Shown one piece after another: positions 12,085 to 23,447 of a stretch of 64,000 nt of DNA (positions are counted from its first letter, which is position 1; every line of letters begins with the position of its first letter). Source of the DNA: Saururus chinensis (lineage: Eukaryota; Streptophyta; Magnoliopsida; Piperales; Saururaceae); assembly GCA_035235625.1 (NCBI GenBank), contig CP141144.1:24735014-24799013 (forward strand), in the 5' to 3' direction. Made by a program: the position numbers and the translations under genes. A model generated the notes under the pieces. The model did not search any database and was not told where the DNA came from. It saw nothing but the letters and a program-made list of their open reading frames with translations.

Positions 12085-12435
12085 ATCGAAGACTTTTTCT
12101 TCTTTATTTATCCTAAATAATCTCACAATTTGTACTTAGATAATGTAAACAATTGGAACTATTATAATTGCAAACTTCGTTTTCAACACTTAAATGTATT
12201 AGATACTTTGATTTAAATAATTTTTTGTTATTATAAGAAAAAAATTTATATCAAGTCAATTTCGGCCCAAAAGCCCGTGGCCCGGCCCGAGCCCATTGAA
12301 ATTTTGGATTGGGCCGAAATTTTAAACTCAGTTACGAGCTTTGGGCCCATTTTTTTAAAAGAAAAATTTTATGGGCCGGGCTTGGGTTTGCCCTAGCCCG
12401 TTAGGGCCCGGCCCGTTTGCAGCCCTAGTGACAAG

Positions 12436-12825
12436 GCCACAAGATAAAAAAAGGGTGCTGATAGCCCTATATTGATGATGAATAGTTTGCAATTGATGGA
12501 GGAGTCCTCGTGGCATGGGACATGAGTTCAATAGTTGGATGAATGTTGGGCTGAAGTGGGTATTAGAACAATTAGATTTCCTACATGGTGAGTTCCTGCA
12601 ACAGAGAGAGAAGACAGAAAGCAGAAAGATGGGAAAAAGAAACTGTTTCTTAAATCACTTTGATCTGCCTTATGGCTTCTATTCTAGATGTTTTAAAGCC
12701 AAAGAGAAAGCAAGTAGGGCAATCCCTTATTACATCTAGAAAAAGAAATCCAAAATATGAGTAGTTTTCCCTTATTTTAATCCTACTCCATCTAGGTAAA
12801 TTCCTAAAATTAAGAGATTCCACAT
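12436..12825. other. Sequence between hAT element and gypsy scrap, possible LTR
   Basis: No gene is recognised. The position downstream (minus strand) of the gypsy integrase C-terminus would fit a 3' LTR or UTR. A plus frame at 12515-12739 has no known domain. Confidence 0.35.
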
Positions 12826-13310
12826 CTATTCCTTCCTGGCCACTTCACATGATTTGCTCCTTGTACCTTTTGGGTGATTCCACCATGAATCACACTGGGC
12901 AACTATCTCCTTTGTCACGATTTGCTCTGCATTTGGCTCTCCTTCTTGGAAAGAATTCATCCTCGAGTTCTCGCTGTCGTGCCCCCCATAATATGAAGAA
13001 AGGTTCTTAACATTAAAAGTGTCACTGAAGTTCATCGTAGGCGGTGGTAATTTGACCTTGTAATCATTGTTATTAATATTCAAAACAATATCGCATGGAC
13101 CAATTTTATGAGGCTTCAACTTTTGATACTTGCCAGGGTTACATTCCTTAGAAAGATAAACTCATACTTCATTGCCTTCAACAAAAGAGAGCTCCCCTGG
13201 ATCCACCTATATATTCATTATATTTTACATAATTAGCCTCTATATTAGCACCGACTTGTTCATGAATAGCTTGTAAGTCCACCAACAATGTGTCCTTGTT
13301 AGGATTACCA
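12826..13310 (-). pseudogene. Ty3/gypsy integrase C-terminal fragment
   Basis: On the minus strand the blocks are, in order: a linker (LVDLQAIHEQVGANIEANY), then VEGNEV-stop-VYLSKECNPGKYQKLKPHKIG, then NINNNDYKVKLPP, then FSDTFNVKNLSSYYGG, then NSFQEGE. This is the typical end of a gypsy pol: the integrase C-terminal beta-barrel region and the tail 'xNSFQEGE'. At least one in-frame stop is present at the usual tryptophan position of the motif. Protease, RT, RNase H and the integrase core are missing; the homology stops near 13310. Confidence 0.75.
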
Positions 13311-15790
13311 TTTGACCCTTATCCACTTGATAGGAAGAACGGCCACAATCCCCTCAGTTTTAGCTTGAGGTTTGCCAAGGCATGCACACTTCATGGCAGG
13401 TGTACATGTCGCTAGTATTGAAGCTTTCGCAGACTCACTTGCGAAAGTCTTACTCATAGTGAGATTCAATGGCAAGCTTGGTGCCATCAGCATAGGGGGA
13501 GTCCTGTACATACAGGACGAATGTAGAGACTCCTACTTGGAGTAGGAATCAAATGTGAGGCCGGATTCATGGCCACACTCAGATGTGCAGGTATCATGCT
13601 TTGTTCTAGATAGATGGCTGAGTGCACACTGATGAAGGCTTGGCTAGTAGCTGGTTTGTTGGCGAGTGTCCTAGCATGACTAGGACTATGCGCAGAGGCC
13701 TAGTGCAAGTGGGGAATTTTGTGGCAGCAGCTGTATGCGAGAGGAGTACTCAAGGCAGATAAATCCTAGCTAAACTTAAACTTCAAGCAATAAGTGGATG
13801 TAATGTGGACTTTGCATAAGCAAGAGGCATGTGAGCTAAGGACTTCAAGCTAGAATAGGAGGCCTTAAGGCTAATGGATAAAGGTAGGACTCTAAAAAGA
13901 GAGTGCAAGCTCATTCCTACCTAGGTTGTGACTCTGGATAGATGTCTTTGGTAGGACTGTGCGTAGGTTTCCTAGTTGTAATGGGGTAGCATCATTTGTA
14001 TGACAAATTTGTAAAGCAGTGACATTAAGGTTGTGGCAGAGCTTACTGGCAATTTCTAGTTGTGAATATGTCCAATGATAGTTGGGAAGGCAAAGGCAGC
14101 AGAGTTTGTGGGGGAGACTCAAGGTTAGAGTGATTTAGGGATTTTGGAAATGAATCCACAACTGCATTGGCTATGGCTTTTTATAAAAGTGTGGCTTTTG
14201 ACATGTTGATAACCTTCAGCATGTGTTGATGTGTAAAATTTTTGTTGACATGGGTCTTGATGTGTCAAGAATAGGGTTTTTAAATGCATATAAAATTTAA
14301 AAACCAATATCAAAGTTCGTTCAGGCCGCGACCTGCAAGATTTACCATGATCATAGCATAAAAAATTCATTTCCTAGGAAATATATTGTTTATGTACAAA
14401 CACACAAGGATAAAAATAAACAAGGTTTCTTACTGAACACTTATAGTGTGGTTGAAAATCTTCATAAATTTTTCGAAAGCTCAAAAAATGTTTCTTTTAC
14501 CCGCGCACTACGCTTTGCCAAAACCTGCAATGCCTAGGGGGTAGTGAGTATTTTAAAATACTCAGTAGGAGAATCTTTATTATCAGACATAATTATTACA
14601 TATGGCAGTTTCAAATCACATAAAATAGATAATATTTTTAATAAAACAAAGGTGCGTCTCTCATCCAAAACTTCATCTATAGCTTCATCTTACGTATTGC
14701 ACACACTATCAGGGTTTGCAAGCTCTCATGGCTACTACTAATGTCCTAGACACCTACACCATCTTATGGAGTTTGCTACAAGTACAAAGTAATTGCCTCT
14801 TACTCTTCCATGAATCATCTGCAAATCACTTTGTGATAGTGGAGAGAAGAGATACCTATGCTCATGGGGCTTCAGGATCATGAGAACTGAGAGTTCCCAT
14901 GATACTCTCTACACTAGTTCATGTAGCCTTCTTAAAGGTTCGTGTCATTCATGAGGGGCTAACCAAGGTTCCTGCCCTTTGTTAAGGGCGAATTAGGCTA
15001 ATGTGAGTACCGTGCATCTAATTTCAAATAAAATTATAGTTGTGCACTCTTCTATCCATAGAGGGCTATTGGGATGTCATCCAACTAAATCTCCGAATAA
15101 ACAAATCAATCTTAAGTTCTCTAACTCATAATGGGAATTTTTCCTTAAAAAATAATTTGCCCCAATGTTTAGCCTTCCAAAACTCTACCCTCTCCTCTAC
15201 AAGCCTTGGACTTGTTACTAATAATAAATATAAAGATGGGGTTGGTTGCTTATTCCAATGAGATAATTATTATTTATTTACCCCATCCCAGTAACTTGAG
15301 CAACATGCTTGAACGTATTTTTTAAAAATATTTATGACAATCATCCTTTTGAAAAAGAAATAATTCTCTAAAACCATATATCAAACATATTGCACTCATT
15401 TATAATTAAAATAGTGGTGAAACAAGATTTTTTCTATCTCAAATGAATCACAATATATAATTTATAGCCTACTTTAATCTATCTCACATGAATCACAAAA
15501 ATTACAGTGCATAATTCATACCTTACTTCAAAAAATAATCATTAAATAAAACCAATATATGAAGAAATCATAAATCATATATTGAAAGTAACTCCAACAC
15601 TTAGTATACTAGAGTCATATAGATATTAGGTTCAAAAGATAACCTATGTAAACATTTAAGTTTTAGGAAATTATGAAAACCCTTGCCTAATTCTTTGTGT
15701 GAATTTGAAGGTAATGTGCATGATTCTCCTTATTTAGATGATGAATTTCACCCTTCTAGAGTCTTTAAATCCTTCAAATAATTCTGCCAT
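13311..15790. other. Gene-poor stretch, no function assigned
   Basis: Short frames (13305-13511, 13892-14122, 14125-14370 minus; 14544-14741, 15040-15261 plus) have no motif that I recognise. 13311-14120 may be decayed retroelement sequence joined to the gypsy scrap. The target site CACAT of the Athila element is its last five bases plus the first five bases after 15790. Confidence 0.4.
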
Positions 15791-15795
15791 CACAT

Positions 15796-16978
15796 TGATG
15801 TACTGAAATAATATTTAATAAAATATTTTTAAATTTCTATTTGTAATCCTATTTTGTGTTAATTCATTGCTGATTTGGGCTATTTATGTTTTGAATAAGT
15901 TAGTTGGACCTTAATTGAGTTTACATGTCTAAACAGGCTTCAACAAGATACAACTGGAAGAGGAAGTTAAGCCCAACTACCCAAAGCTATTTAAAAGTCA
16001 AGAATGGGCTCATAATGGTCTAACATGCATGGAATGGTCGAACACAACCTTGTGGACCCATTTGATTTGACATTTGTATGAATATAGAACTAAATTATGA
16101 AAGAAGTTGATTCGGATAGATTGACACAGCCTTAGTATTTCGATCATATCTTTTTATGTATAATTCGGATTGATACGACTCTGGTGGCAATGGAAAGAAG
16201 ACTTCCGTGGCTACAAGTGTTATTTCAGGAAGAAATTCCAAATTTCGAAGATATCAGGCAATCAATCAGGATGAAATCTGGAGATATGATTTGATTTTCC
16301 CCTTTGAAACAACCCTTTCTTTTCTTATAAATAGAGGGGTGGACGTGATAGATGGGGCATTCTCTCCTCTTTGGAGCTCTCTTCTCCTATTTCCTTCTCT
16401 TATTTTGCATTTTTGTTTTTATTTTTATTGTAATGGCTTTCTAAAGCTCTCAAGCTAAGGCTAGGAATGAAGCTTGTACTTGATGTTTAATAGATACTTT
16501 GATTCAAGTAAGTTCTTTATCATTTTAAATTGATGTTTTATATTTAAGGAGTTTATAATCTATATAATTATTTGATTCAACGTTGACGAAAGGCACGCTG
16601 AATGCTTATAATTCCCTATGATTATATACTTAATACTTTCACGTAGTAAACAATCAATTACTATTGTTCTATTTCAAAGTTCTTTAAAAGATAAATTTTC
16701 CGATTGAGACAAATTTTCATTTGATCTTAATTGAGTTATCATTTGAATAAAGTATATATTAGAGATTTATTACAAGTGGATTTTTGATGCCTTAGCACTT
16801 TCTCTTTGAATTGTCTCTTATTATCTATTTTACTTTTCTTCTCTATTTTATTCTCTTCGTAATAGTTTTCTGTGTCACACAAGCCTTTCCTGTAGATCGA
16901 CCTTGTGTACTATAGTTGACAAGTAAAAAAAAAGAAATCTGAACTAGACTCCTTCATAGTCTTAGTTTGGACATAACA
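15796..16978 (+). repeat. 5' LTR of the Athila element
   Basis: Starts TGATGTACTG and ends GGACATAACA, 1183 bp. It contains a TATA box (16326-16333) and an 83-codon frame (16207-16458) that is present with one residue change in the other LTR and has no known domain. Confidence 0.92.
16326..16333 (+). promoter_or_regulatory. TATA box of the 5' LTR
   Basis: TATAAATA followed by GAGGGGTGG, within CTTTTCTTATAAATAGAGG. The same box occurs in the 3' LTR at 23978-23985. It is the likely pol II promoter of the element. Confidence 0.7.
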
Positions 16979-16983
16979 CAAAT

Positions 16984-17001
16984 TGGCGCCGTTGCCGGGG
17001 A
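16984..17001 (+). promoter_or_regulatory. Athila primer-binding site
   Basis: TGGCGCCGTTGCCGGGGA begins 5 bases after the LTR end. This is the standard PBS of Athila/Tat elements (tRNA-Asp type) and confirms plus orientation. Confidence 0.88.
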
Positions 17002-17349
17002 TTGCAACGTGTGACAAGAATCCGTTACAAAAAACTCACTCTAACTTTACTAATTCTCTAACTTTTATTTTTGCACACTAACTCTCTAAATTCAGTCATT
17101 TACTTTATGTCATTTACTTTTAGTATTTAAATTCTGTAATTTTTCTTTTTTTTTGAGACCGGAGGCACTACCCACGTTACTACCAAAAAATTTTTGTGAT
17201 CAAACGTGTACCTTGATAGTGCCTTTAGCCTTATTTTTGTAATTTTAATTTTTGTCTATTAACTTCTAACCCTCTAACTTTTAATATTTTGTCATTTAAT
17301 TTTTGCACTTTTATTTTCGTTTGTTATTAAAAAAAAAAATTGTTGTTGC

Positions 17350-19080
17350 ATGTTCACATGGGTGCGTGATAATTCTGGACGATTGAAAAAAGTGAAGAAA
17401 TCTTTTAAAAATTATCTTTATTTTGATATAATGGAGGATCTAAGAACTAATGAGGAACTAAGAAGTAATAATGGGGATAATAATGCACAAAATATTGAAG
17501 TTAAAACCTTGCGTGATTATTTACAACCAACTAGATCAAGTTCTCCTTTCATGATTTTTCCAATAATGTAGGCGGTTTTGAACTCAAGCCAGGTGTAATT
17601 CAATTACTACCCAAATTTCATGGCCTAGATTCAGAAAGCCCATATTTGCATTTAAAAGAGTTTGAAGAGGTTTGTGAAACTTTGCCAAACCAAAATATTT
17701 CAAATGATGCTATTAGATTAAAACTCTTTCCTTTTTCTTTAAAGGAAAAGGCAAAAAATTGGTTGAATTCTTTGAAGCCAAGATCTAGTGGATCATGGCA
17801 AGAAATGCAAAGAGAATTTTTGAAAAAGTTTTTCCCCACCCATAAAACTAATACACTTCGAAAGAATATCATGAATTTTTCACAAAAAGAAAATGAGACT
17901 TTCTTTCAATGTTGGGAGAGATTTAAAGAACTTTTGTTGTTGTGCCCACATCATGGATATGAAACATGGCGTACAATTAGTTTCTTTTATAAGGGCTTAT
18001 CTTCTCAAATGAGGCAATTTGTTGAAATGATGTGTAATGGAGAGTTTTTGAGTAAAGAACTTGAGTAAGCATGGGACTATTTTGATGTGTTAGCTGAAAA
18101 TGCTCAATCATGGGAAGATTCTAATAAATTTGAAAGTAGTAATAAAACCAAATCTAATGGGGCAACTAAGGGGGGCTTGTACCTTCTTAAAGAAGAGGAT
18201 GATGTAAAAGCAAAAATTACAAGTTTAACTAGAAAAGTTGAGGCTATGGAAATTAATAGGGAAAACATGTCTAAAGCTTCTCAAAAAGCATAAGATATTT
18301 GTAGTATATGTGAGAGTGATGGACACCAAACACAGGATTGTCCAACAATCACTACTTTTCAAGAGGTGTTGCATACTCAAGCAAATGCTATGAATACCTA
18401 CAAAAGGCCATTTTCTTCTCCTTATTCTGAAACTTATACTCCTAATTGGAGAAATTATTCCAACTTTAGTTGGAGAAATAAGTCTAATGTGCAGGTACCC
18501 CCTTCTTCCTCAAATTATGTTCCACCACATAAGAAGACTTTGAAGACACATTGCAAACATTCATGCAAAGTCAAGCAACAATCAACAGCCAAATAATGCA
18601 AGCCATCAATGACTTGAAGACTTCTATCACTCAATTGACCACAACTTTGAGCACTCAAGAAAAAGGGAAGTTTCCTTCTCAACCTCAACCAAATCCTAAA
18701 GGTCAATTTGTAATTGAAAATTTAAATTCTTCAAGTTCACAAGAAGAGCATGCTAAGTCCATCACCACTTTGAGAAGTGGAAAAGTTATTAACAAAGACA
18801 TTCCAATGAAGGTTGTTGAACCTAAGGAGTCTTTGAATTCTAAACATGGTGATGAACTTGACAACTTTAATTGTGTTGCTCCAATTCCTCCTCCTTTTCC
18901 TCAAAGGTTACAATCTTCTTCTAAATTGGTGCCAAATGGTGACATTCTTGAAACTTTCAAACAAGTGAAGATTAACATTCCTCTCTTAGATGCCATTAAA
19001 TAAATTCCATCTTATGCTAAATTTTTGAAAGATCTTTGTACAATTAAGCGTAAGCTAAATGTACAAAAGAAGGCATTTTT
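17350..19080 (+). pseudogene. Athila gag (broken)
   Basis: Retrotransposon capsid and nucleocapsid region. Gag homology runs from LRDYLQPTRSSSP through LLPKFHGLDSESPYLHLKEF, LFPFSLKEKAKNWL, FLKKFFPTHKT and AENAQSWED, to a zinc knuckle C-x2-C-x4-H-x4-C at about 18299-18342 (CSICESDGHQTQDC). A linker follows (MQTFMQSQATINSQ, STQEKGKFPSQPQPNPKG, TTLRSGK). Lesions seen: a one-base frameshift near 17565, in-frame stops at 18066 and 18291, a frameshift near 18540, and a stop at 19001. Family and order are secure; the product cannot be made from this copy. Confidence 0.88.
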
Positions 19081-19098
19081 GACAGAACAAGTGCAATT

Positions 19099-19497
19099 TT
19101 GCAACACAACACCCCACCCAAATATAAAGATCCTGGTTGTCCAACCATATCTTGTATGATTGGGAATTATAGAGTTGAAAAAGCTTTGCTTGATCTTGGG
19201 CCAAGTGTTAATCTCTTACCTTATTCTGTTTATGAACAATTGGGACTTGGTGAATTGAAGCCCACAAGCATTACACTTCAACTTACAGATCGCTCAGTTA
19301 AAACACCAAGAGGAATTGTTGAGGATGTGCTAGTACAAGTAGAAAAGTTTTACTTTCCTGTTGATTTTATTGTTTTGGACACACAACCAGTTTTGAATGC
19401 TTGTACTCAAATTCCTGTCATATTAGGCCGCCCATTTCTTGCTACTTCTAATGCTCTTATTAATTGTAGAAATGGTGTTATGAATCTTTCATTTTGA
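19099..19497 (+). pseudogene. Athila aspartic protease domain
   Basis: Retropepsin-like region that processes Gag-Pol: GCPTISCMIGNYRVEKALLD, then LGPSVNLLPYSVYEQLGLG, then the hydrophobic flap and FILGRPFLATSNA-type end (PVILGRPFLATSNALI). The active-site triplet reads DLG, as often in Athila, in place of DTG. The frame ends in TGA at 19495-19497, directly in front of the RT frame (19501), in phase with it; the gag-pol frame is therefore closed by one nonsense codon here. Confidence 0.85.
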
Positions 19498-19500
19498 AAT

Positions 19501-21330
19501 ATGACTTTGGAACTGAACATTTTTAATATTTGCAGGCAACCAGAAGATGATGATGAGGATGTGCATGAAGTGAATCTTTTAGAAAGTCTTGTTGATGACA
19601 TGTCTACTATTTCTTCATTTTATGACCCTCTTGAAGCATGTCTTTCTTATTTTAACTTTGATGATGATGTTATGATTAATTATGTAAATTCCTTGTTGGA
19701 GTCAACTCCATTATTGGATACTGATAGGTGGAAGGCCCGCTTTGAGGAGTTACCTCCCTCTAATAGCGCTCCTCTCCCCTCAAGTGTCCAACCACCCAAG
19801 CTAGACTTGAAACCCCTCCCTACTGAACTTAAATATGCTTATCTTGGTGAGGGAGAGACATTTCCTGTGGTTGTCTCTTCAATGTTGGATAGGGAGCAAG
19901 AGCACAGGTTGCTCGAAGTCCTTAGAAATCACAAGAATGTCATTAGGTGGACCATTGCTGATATCAAGGGGATTAGTTCCCTGATTTGTACACATAGGAT
20001 CTTCATGGAAGAAAATGCAAAACCTGTGAGACAAATGCAACGGAGGTTAAACCCCAACGTGAAAGAGGTAGTGAGAGCAAAGGTTCTAAAATTATTGGAT
20101 GTTAGTATCATTTACCCCATTTCTGACAGTCCATGGGTGAGTCCCACCCAAGTTGTCCCCAAAAAGTCTAAAGTGACAGTGGTAAAGAATGCTAATGATG
20201 AGTTAATTCCCACTAGAGTCACCACCGGTTGGCGTATGTGCATAGATTATAGGAAATTAAATTCTGTCACTAGGAAAGACCACTTCCCCTTGCCATTCAT
20301 GGACCAAATCCTAGAGAGGGTAGCCGGTCATCAATTTTATTGTTTTTTAGATTGTTGTTCAGGATACAACCAAATTAAGATTGCACTTGAAGATCAAGAA
20401 AAAATAACCTTTACATGTCCATTTGGTACCTTTGCATATCGAAGGATGCCGTTTGGATTATGTAATGCCCCTGCCACATTCCAAAGGTGCATGATGAGCA
20501 TCTTTAGTGACATGGTGGAGTGGTTTTTGGAAGTTTTTATGGATGACTTTTCTGTTTTTGGTGATTCTTTTGATGATTGTCTTGATAACTTAGAAAAAGT
20601 TTTGGTGAGATGTGAAGAGAAAAATCTAGTTTTAAATTGGGAAAAGTGTCATTTTATGGTTACTACTGGAATAGTACTTGGTCACATTGTTTTACGTGCA
20701 GGGGAATTCAAGTAGACAAGGCAAAAATTGAATTGATTGCTAATTTGCCTAGTCCAAAGTCCATAAAAGATGTTAGATCCTTTCTAGGGCATGCAGGTTT
20801 TTATCGAAGATTTATCAAGAATTTTAGTGTGATATCTAGACCATTGTGTAATCTTCTATCTAAAGAGCATTCTTTTGAGTGGTCGGATGCATGTGAAGAA
20901 GCTTTCACAAAGCTTAAGAACATGTTCGTGTCTGCACCCATCATGCAACCCCCAGATTGGAACGTTCCTTTTGAAATTATGTGTGATGCAAGTGATTATG
21001 CCGTTGGGGTTGTTTTAGGGCAAAGGAAAGATAATATACCTTGCGTAATTCATTAGGCAAGTAGAACTTTAAATAGTGCCCAAATGAACTACTCCACCAC
21101 TGAAAAAGAACTTCTTGCTGTAGTATTTGCACTTGACAAATTTAGATCCTACTTGATCTCTCAAATTATCATTTTTACTGATCATGCAGCTTTGAAGTAC
21201 CTTTTGAGCAAACAAGATACAAAGCCCAGATTGCTCCGATGGATACTCCTACTCCAAGAGTTTGATCTCACAATCAAAGACAAGAAGGGAGTAGAGAATG
21301 TGGTGGCAGATCATCTTTCAAGATTGGAAT
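19501..21330 (+). pseudogene. Athila reverse transcriptase and RNase H (broken)
   Basis: Copies element RNA into cDNA. RT motifs in order: WVSPTQVVPKKS, GWRMCIDYRKLNSVTRKDHF, FYCFLDCCSGYNQI, FTCPFGTFAYRRMPFGLCNA, PATFQRCMMSIF, and the catalytic box FMDDFSVFG near 20540. The connection is FLGHAGFYRRFIKNFS. RNase [47 protein letters not shown], then VADHLSRL. The first frame (404 codons) ends at 20715 by a frameshift at about 20700; the next frame is stopped at 21054-21056; a third runs on from 21084. RT itself reads without internal stops. Confidence 0.92.
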
Positions 21331-21359
21331 TTTCTGATTCTTCGGACAACATTCCAATC

Positions 21360-22400
21360 CAAGACACATTCCCAGATAAACAACTTTTTGCCATCTCACA
21401 TCCTCCATGGTATGCCGACATTGCCAACTACTTGGTGACAGGTAAAGTTCCCCACCATTGGTCTCCTCAAGATAAAAAGAGATTCTTCACTGAAGTAAAG
21501 CATTTCTTTTGGGACGACCCCTATCTCTTTAAGTACTGTCCGGATCAAATAATCAGGAGATGTGTGCCTGATTCTGAACAAGTAAGTATCATCTCTTTTT
21601 GTCATTCTGAAGCATGTGGTGGTCACTTCTCCTCTAAAAAGACCACCGCTAAAATTTTGCAATATGGTTTTTACTGGCCGACGCTTTTCAAAGATGTTCA
21701 TGAATTTTGCAAAACTTGTGAAAGGTGTCAAAAGTTAGGAGCTATTTCTCATCGAAATATGATGCCCCTTAACCCCATATTGGTTATTGAGATTTTTTAT
21801 TGTTGGGGCATTGATTTCATGAGACATTTTCCTTCTTCTTTTGGCTATGTTTACATTTTAGTTGTTGTCAATTATGTTTCCAAGTGGATTGAGGTTGTTC
21901 CAAGCAAAACCAATGACCACAAAGTCATTGTGCGCTTTTTAAAAGAAAATATATTTTCAAGGTTTGGAACACCTCGAGCCATTATAAGTGACGGGGGGTC
22001 ACATTTTTGCAATAGGCCTTTTGAGGCTTTGATGAGGAAGTATGGGATTACCCATAAAGTAGCTACCCCCTATCACCCACAAACAAGTGGACAAGTTGAA
22101 ATTTCTAATATGGAAATTAAATATATTTTATAGAAAATGGTAAATCCAAATGGTAAAGATTGGTCTTTACGGCTAACCGATGCTCTTTGGGCTTACCGTA
22201 CGTCTTTTAAAACCCCAATTGGCATGTCTCCTTACCGTTTGATTTTTGGAAAAGCTTGTCACTTGCCTGTGGAGTTGGAACATAGGGCATATTGGGCAAT
22301 CAAAGCTTTGAATTTTAACTTTGATAAGGCTAGCTTAAATAGACAATTGTAAATAAATGAGTTAGAGGAAATTCGATGTGATGCTTATGAGAGTAAAACT
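21360..22400 (+). pseudogene. Athila integrase (broken, C-terminus missing)
   Basis: Inserts the cDNA. Zinc-binding HHCC region: [10 protein letters not shown] ... [12 protein letters not shown] (about 21600-21735). Catalytic core: D in [15 protein letters not shown] in [11 protein letters not shown] in [13 protein letters not shown], with DD35E-like spacing. In-frame stops at 22131 and 22350. After DAYES (about 22390) the homology to other Athila integrases ends abruptly, so the C-terminal DNA-binding domain is lost, probably by deletion. Confidence 0.9.
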
Positions 22401-23447
22401 TTGGCATGATCTAGTAGTATTCATGTTATCATGATGGAGTTTTGAGCTTCACTATTCTTGGTTTGTAGAACAATCGAGGACTTGTTGTCAACACAATTCA
22501 AGTTAATTGTATAATGTGCTCAAGAAAATTAAAAAAAAGCAAAAAAATGTAAAAAAAAAGAATGAAAAAATTAAAGTCACTCTATTGAGTAGACCGGGAC
22601 TCGGCGTGCCTCACTAAGCATAGGGTGTTCGAGTCAAAAGGTAGAGTTGACTAATTTATGACATGCATAGCCTTGAAGCCTATTTGGTTCAAGTTATTAA
22701 GCCTGAGGGGTGCTTTAACACCTAGTGCCCTGAGCCAACTGGATTGGGAGTCACTGGCCTAACACTTGTTACATAGATCTTATAGAAAGCTAAAAAGGCT
22801 AAGCCTTACACATGTCATGTGAGATGAGCATAAAATTCTAGTAGGATACTATGCAATTATATCTTGAATGAGTTGGTAGGTGATCTAGGGTGTTTTACTT
22901 TTCAATGAAGGTTTTGCATGATTCTCTATTATGATCTCTTGAAAATGAATGGATGTCAATGCCTATTTAGTATTAAAATTAAAATTGCTAAGTGGACATG
23001 AAACACATGGAGTTGTTCAATTCATAAGAATGGGATTGTATAATTACTTGGCAATGTCTGTTTTCTAAAACTATTATGTATGTATGAGTACATGCCACCA
23101 ATATGAAGTTCTAAGAATGAATTATTGTTTCAGAAGACAAGTTATATTATGCATGATTGATTTTACTAAATGAAGTTACATGTTTAGGAGGAGTTGATTT
23201 GTAAATTTGACGTGGTTTTAATTTTTATTTTCTTTTTACATTCTAGTTTTGAATTTTATGGGTATATTTACTGCAAACTCTCACGAGACACAACTCGTCC
23301 ACTAGTGTAAGCTAGGGGTTTAAAGGCTTGTTGCATATGCTAAATGCAATCGAGATTTCCTGCGGAAGTGGAGTAGTTAGTTTTGTTTTCTATTGTTTTA
23401 ATTTTTGTTTTGCTCGAGGACTAGCAAAAAGTAGGTTTGGGGGTATT
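22401..23447 (+). other. 3' non-coding part of the Athila element, no env-like ORF
   Basis: About 1 kb with no frame of note. Full-size Athila members carry an env-like ORF after pol; nothing here has a signal peptide or membrane segment, so this region was deleted or never present. A polypurine tract lies at about 23433-23443 before the 3' LTR. A/T-rich homopolymer runs occur at 22530-22570. Confidence 0.7.

Larger units (their letters stand above)
8852..12427. mobile_element. hAT-type element, 3.6 kb, with host gene pieces
   Basis: The ends are inverted repeats: TAGGGCTGCAA on the left and TTTGCAGCCCTA on the right. They are followed inward by the repeated GGGCCGGGCC/GGCCCGA subterminal motifs of plant hAT elements. 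GTGACAAG occurs at 8840-8847 and again directly after the right end at 12428-12435, an 8-bp duplication as expected for hAT. On the left it is separated from the inverted repeat by 4 bases (GAGC). I see no transposase domain. The interior has exon-like blocks with GT/AG borders (see 10079-12084), so this looks like a non-autonomous element with captured gene sequence. Confidence 0.7.

Noticed and set aside
16207-16458. 83-codon ORF repeated at 23859-24110
   Set aside because: It is LTR sequence, present twice because the LTRs are duplicated; no known domain and it spans the TATA box.
16981-17001. tRNA-like or structured RNA at GGCGCCGTTGCCGGGG
   Set aside because: It is the retrotransposon primer-binding site, not a tRNA gene.
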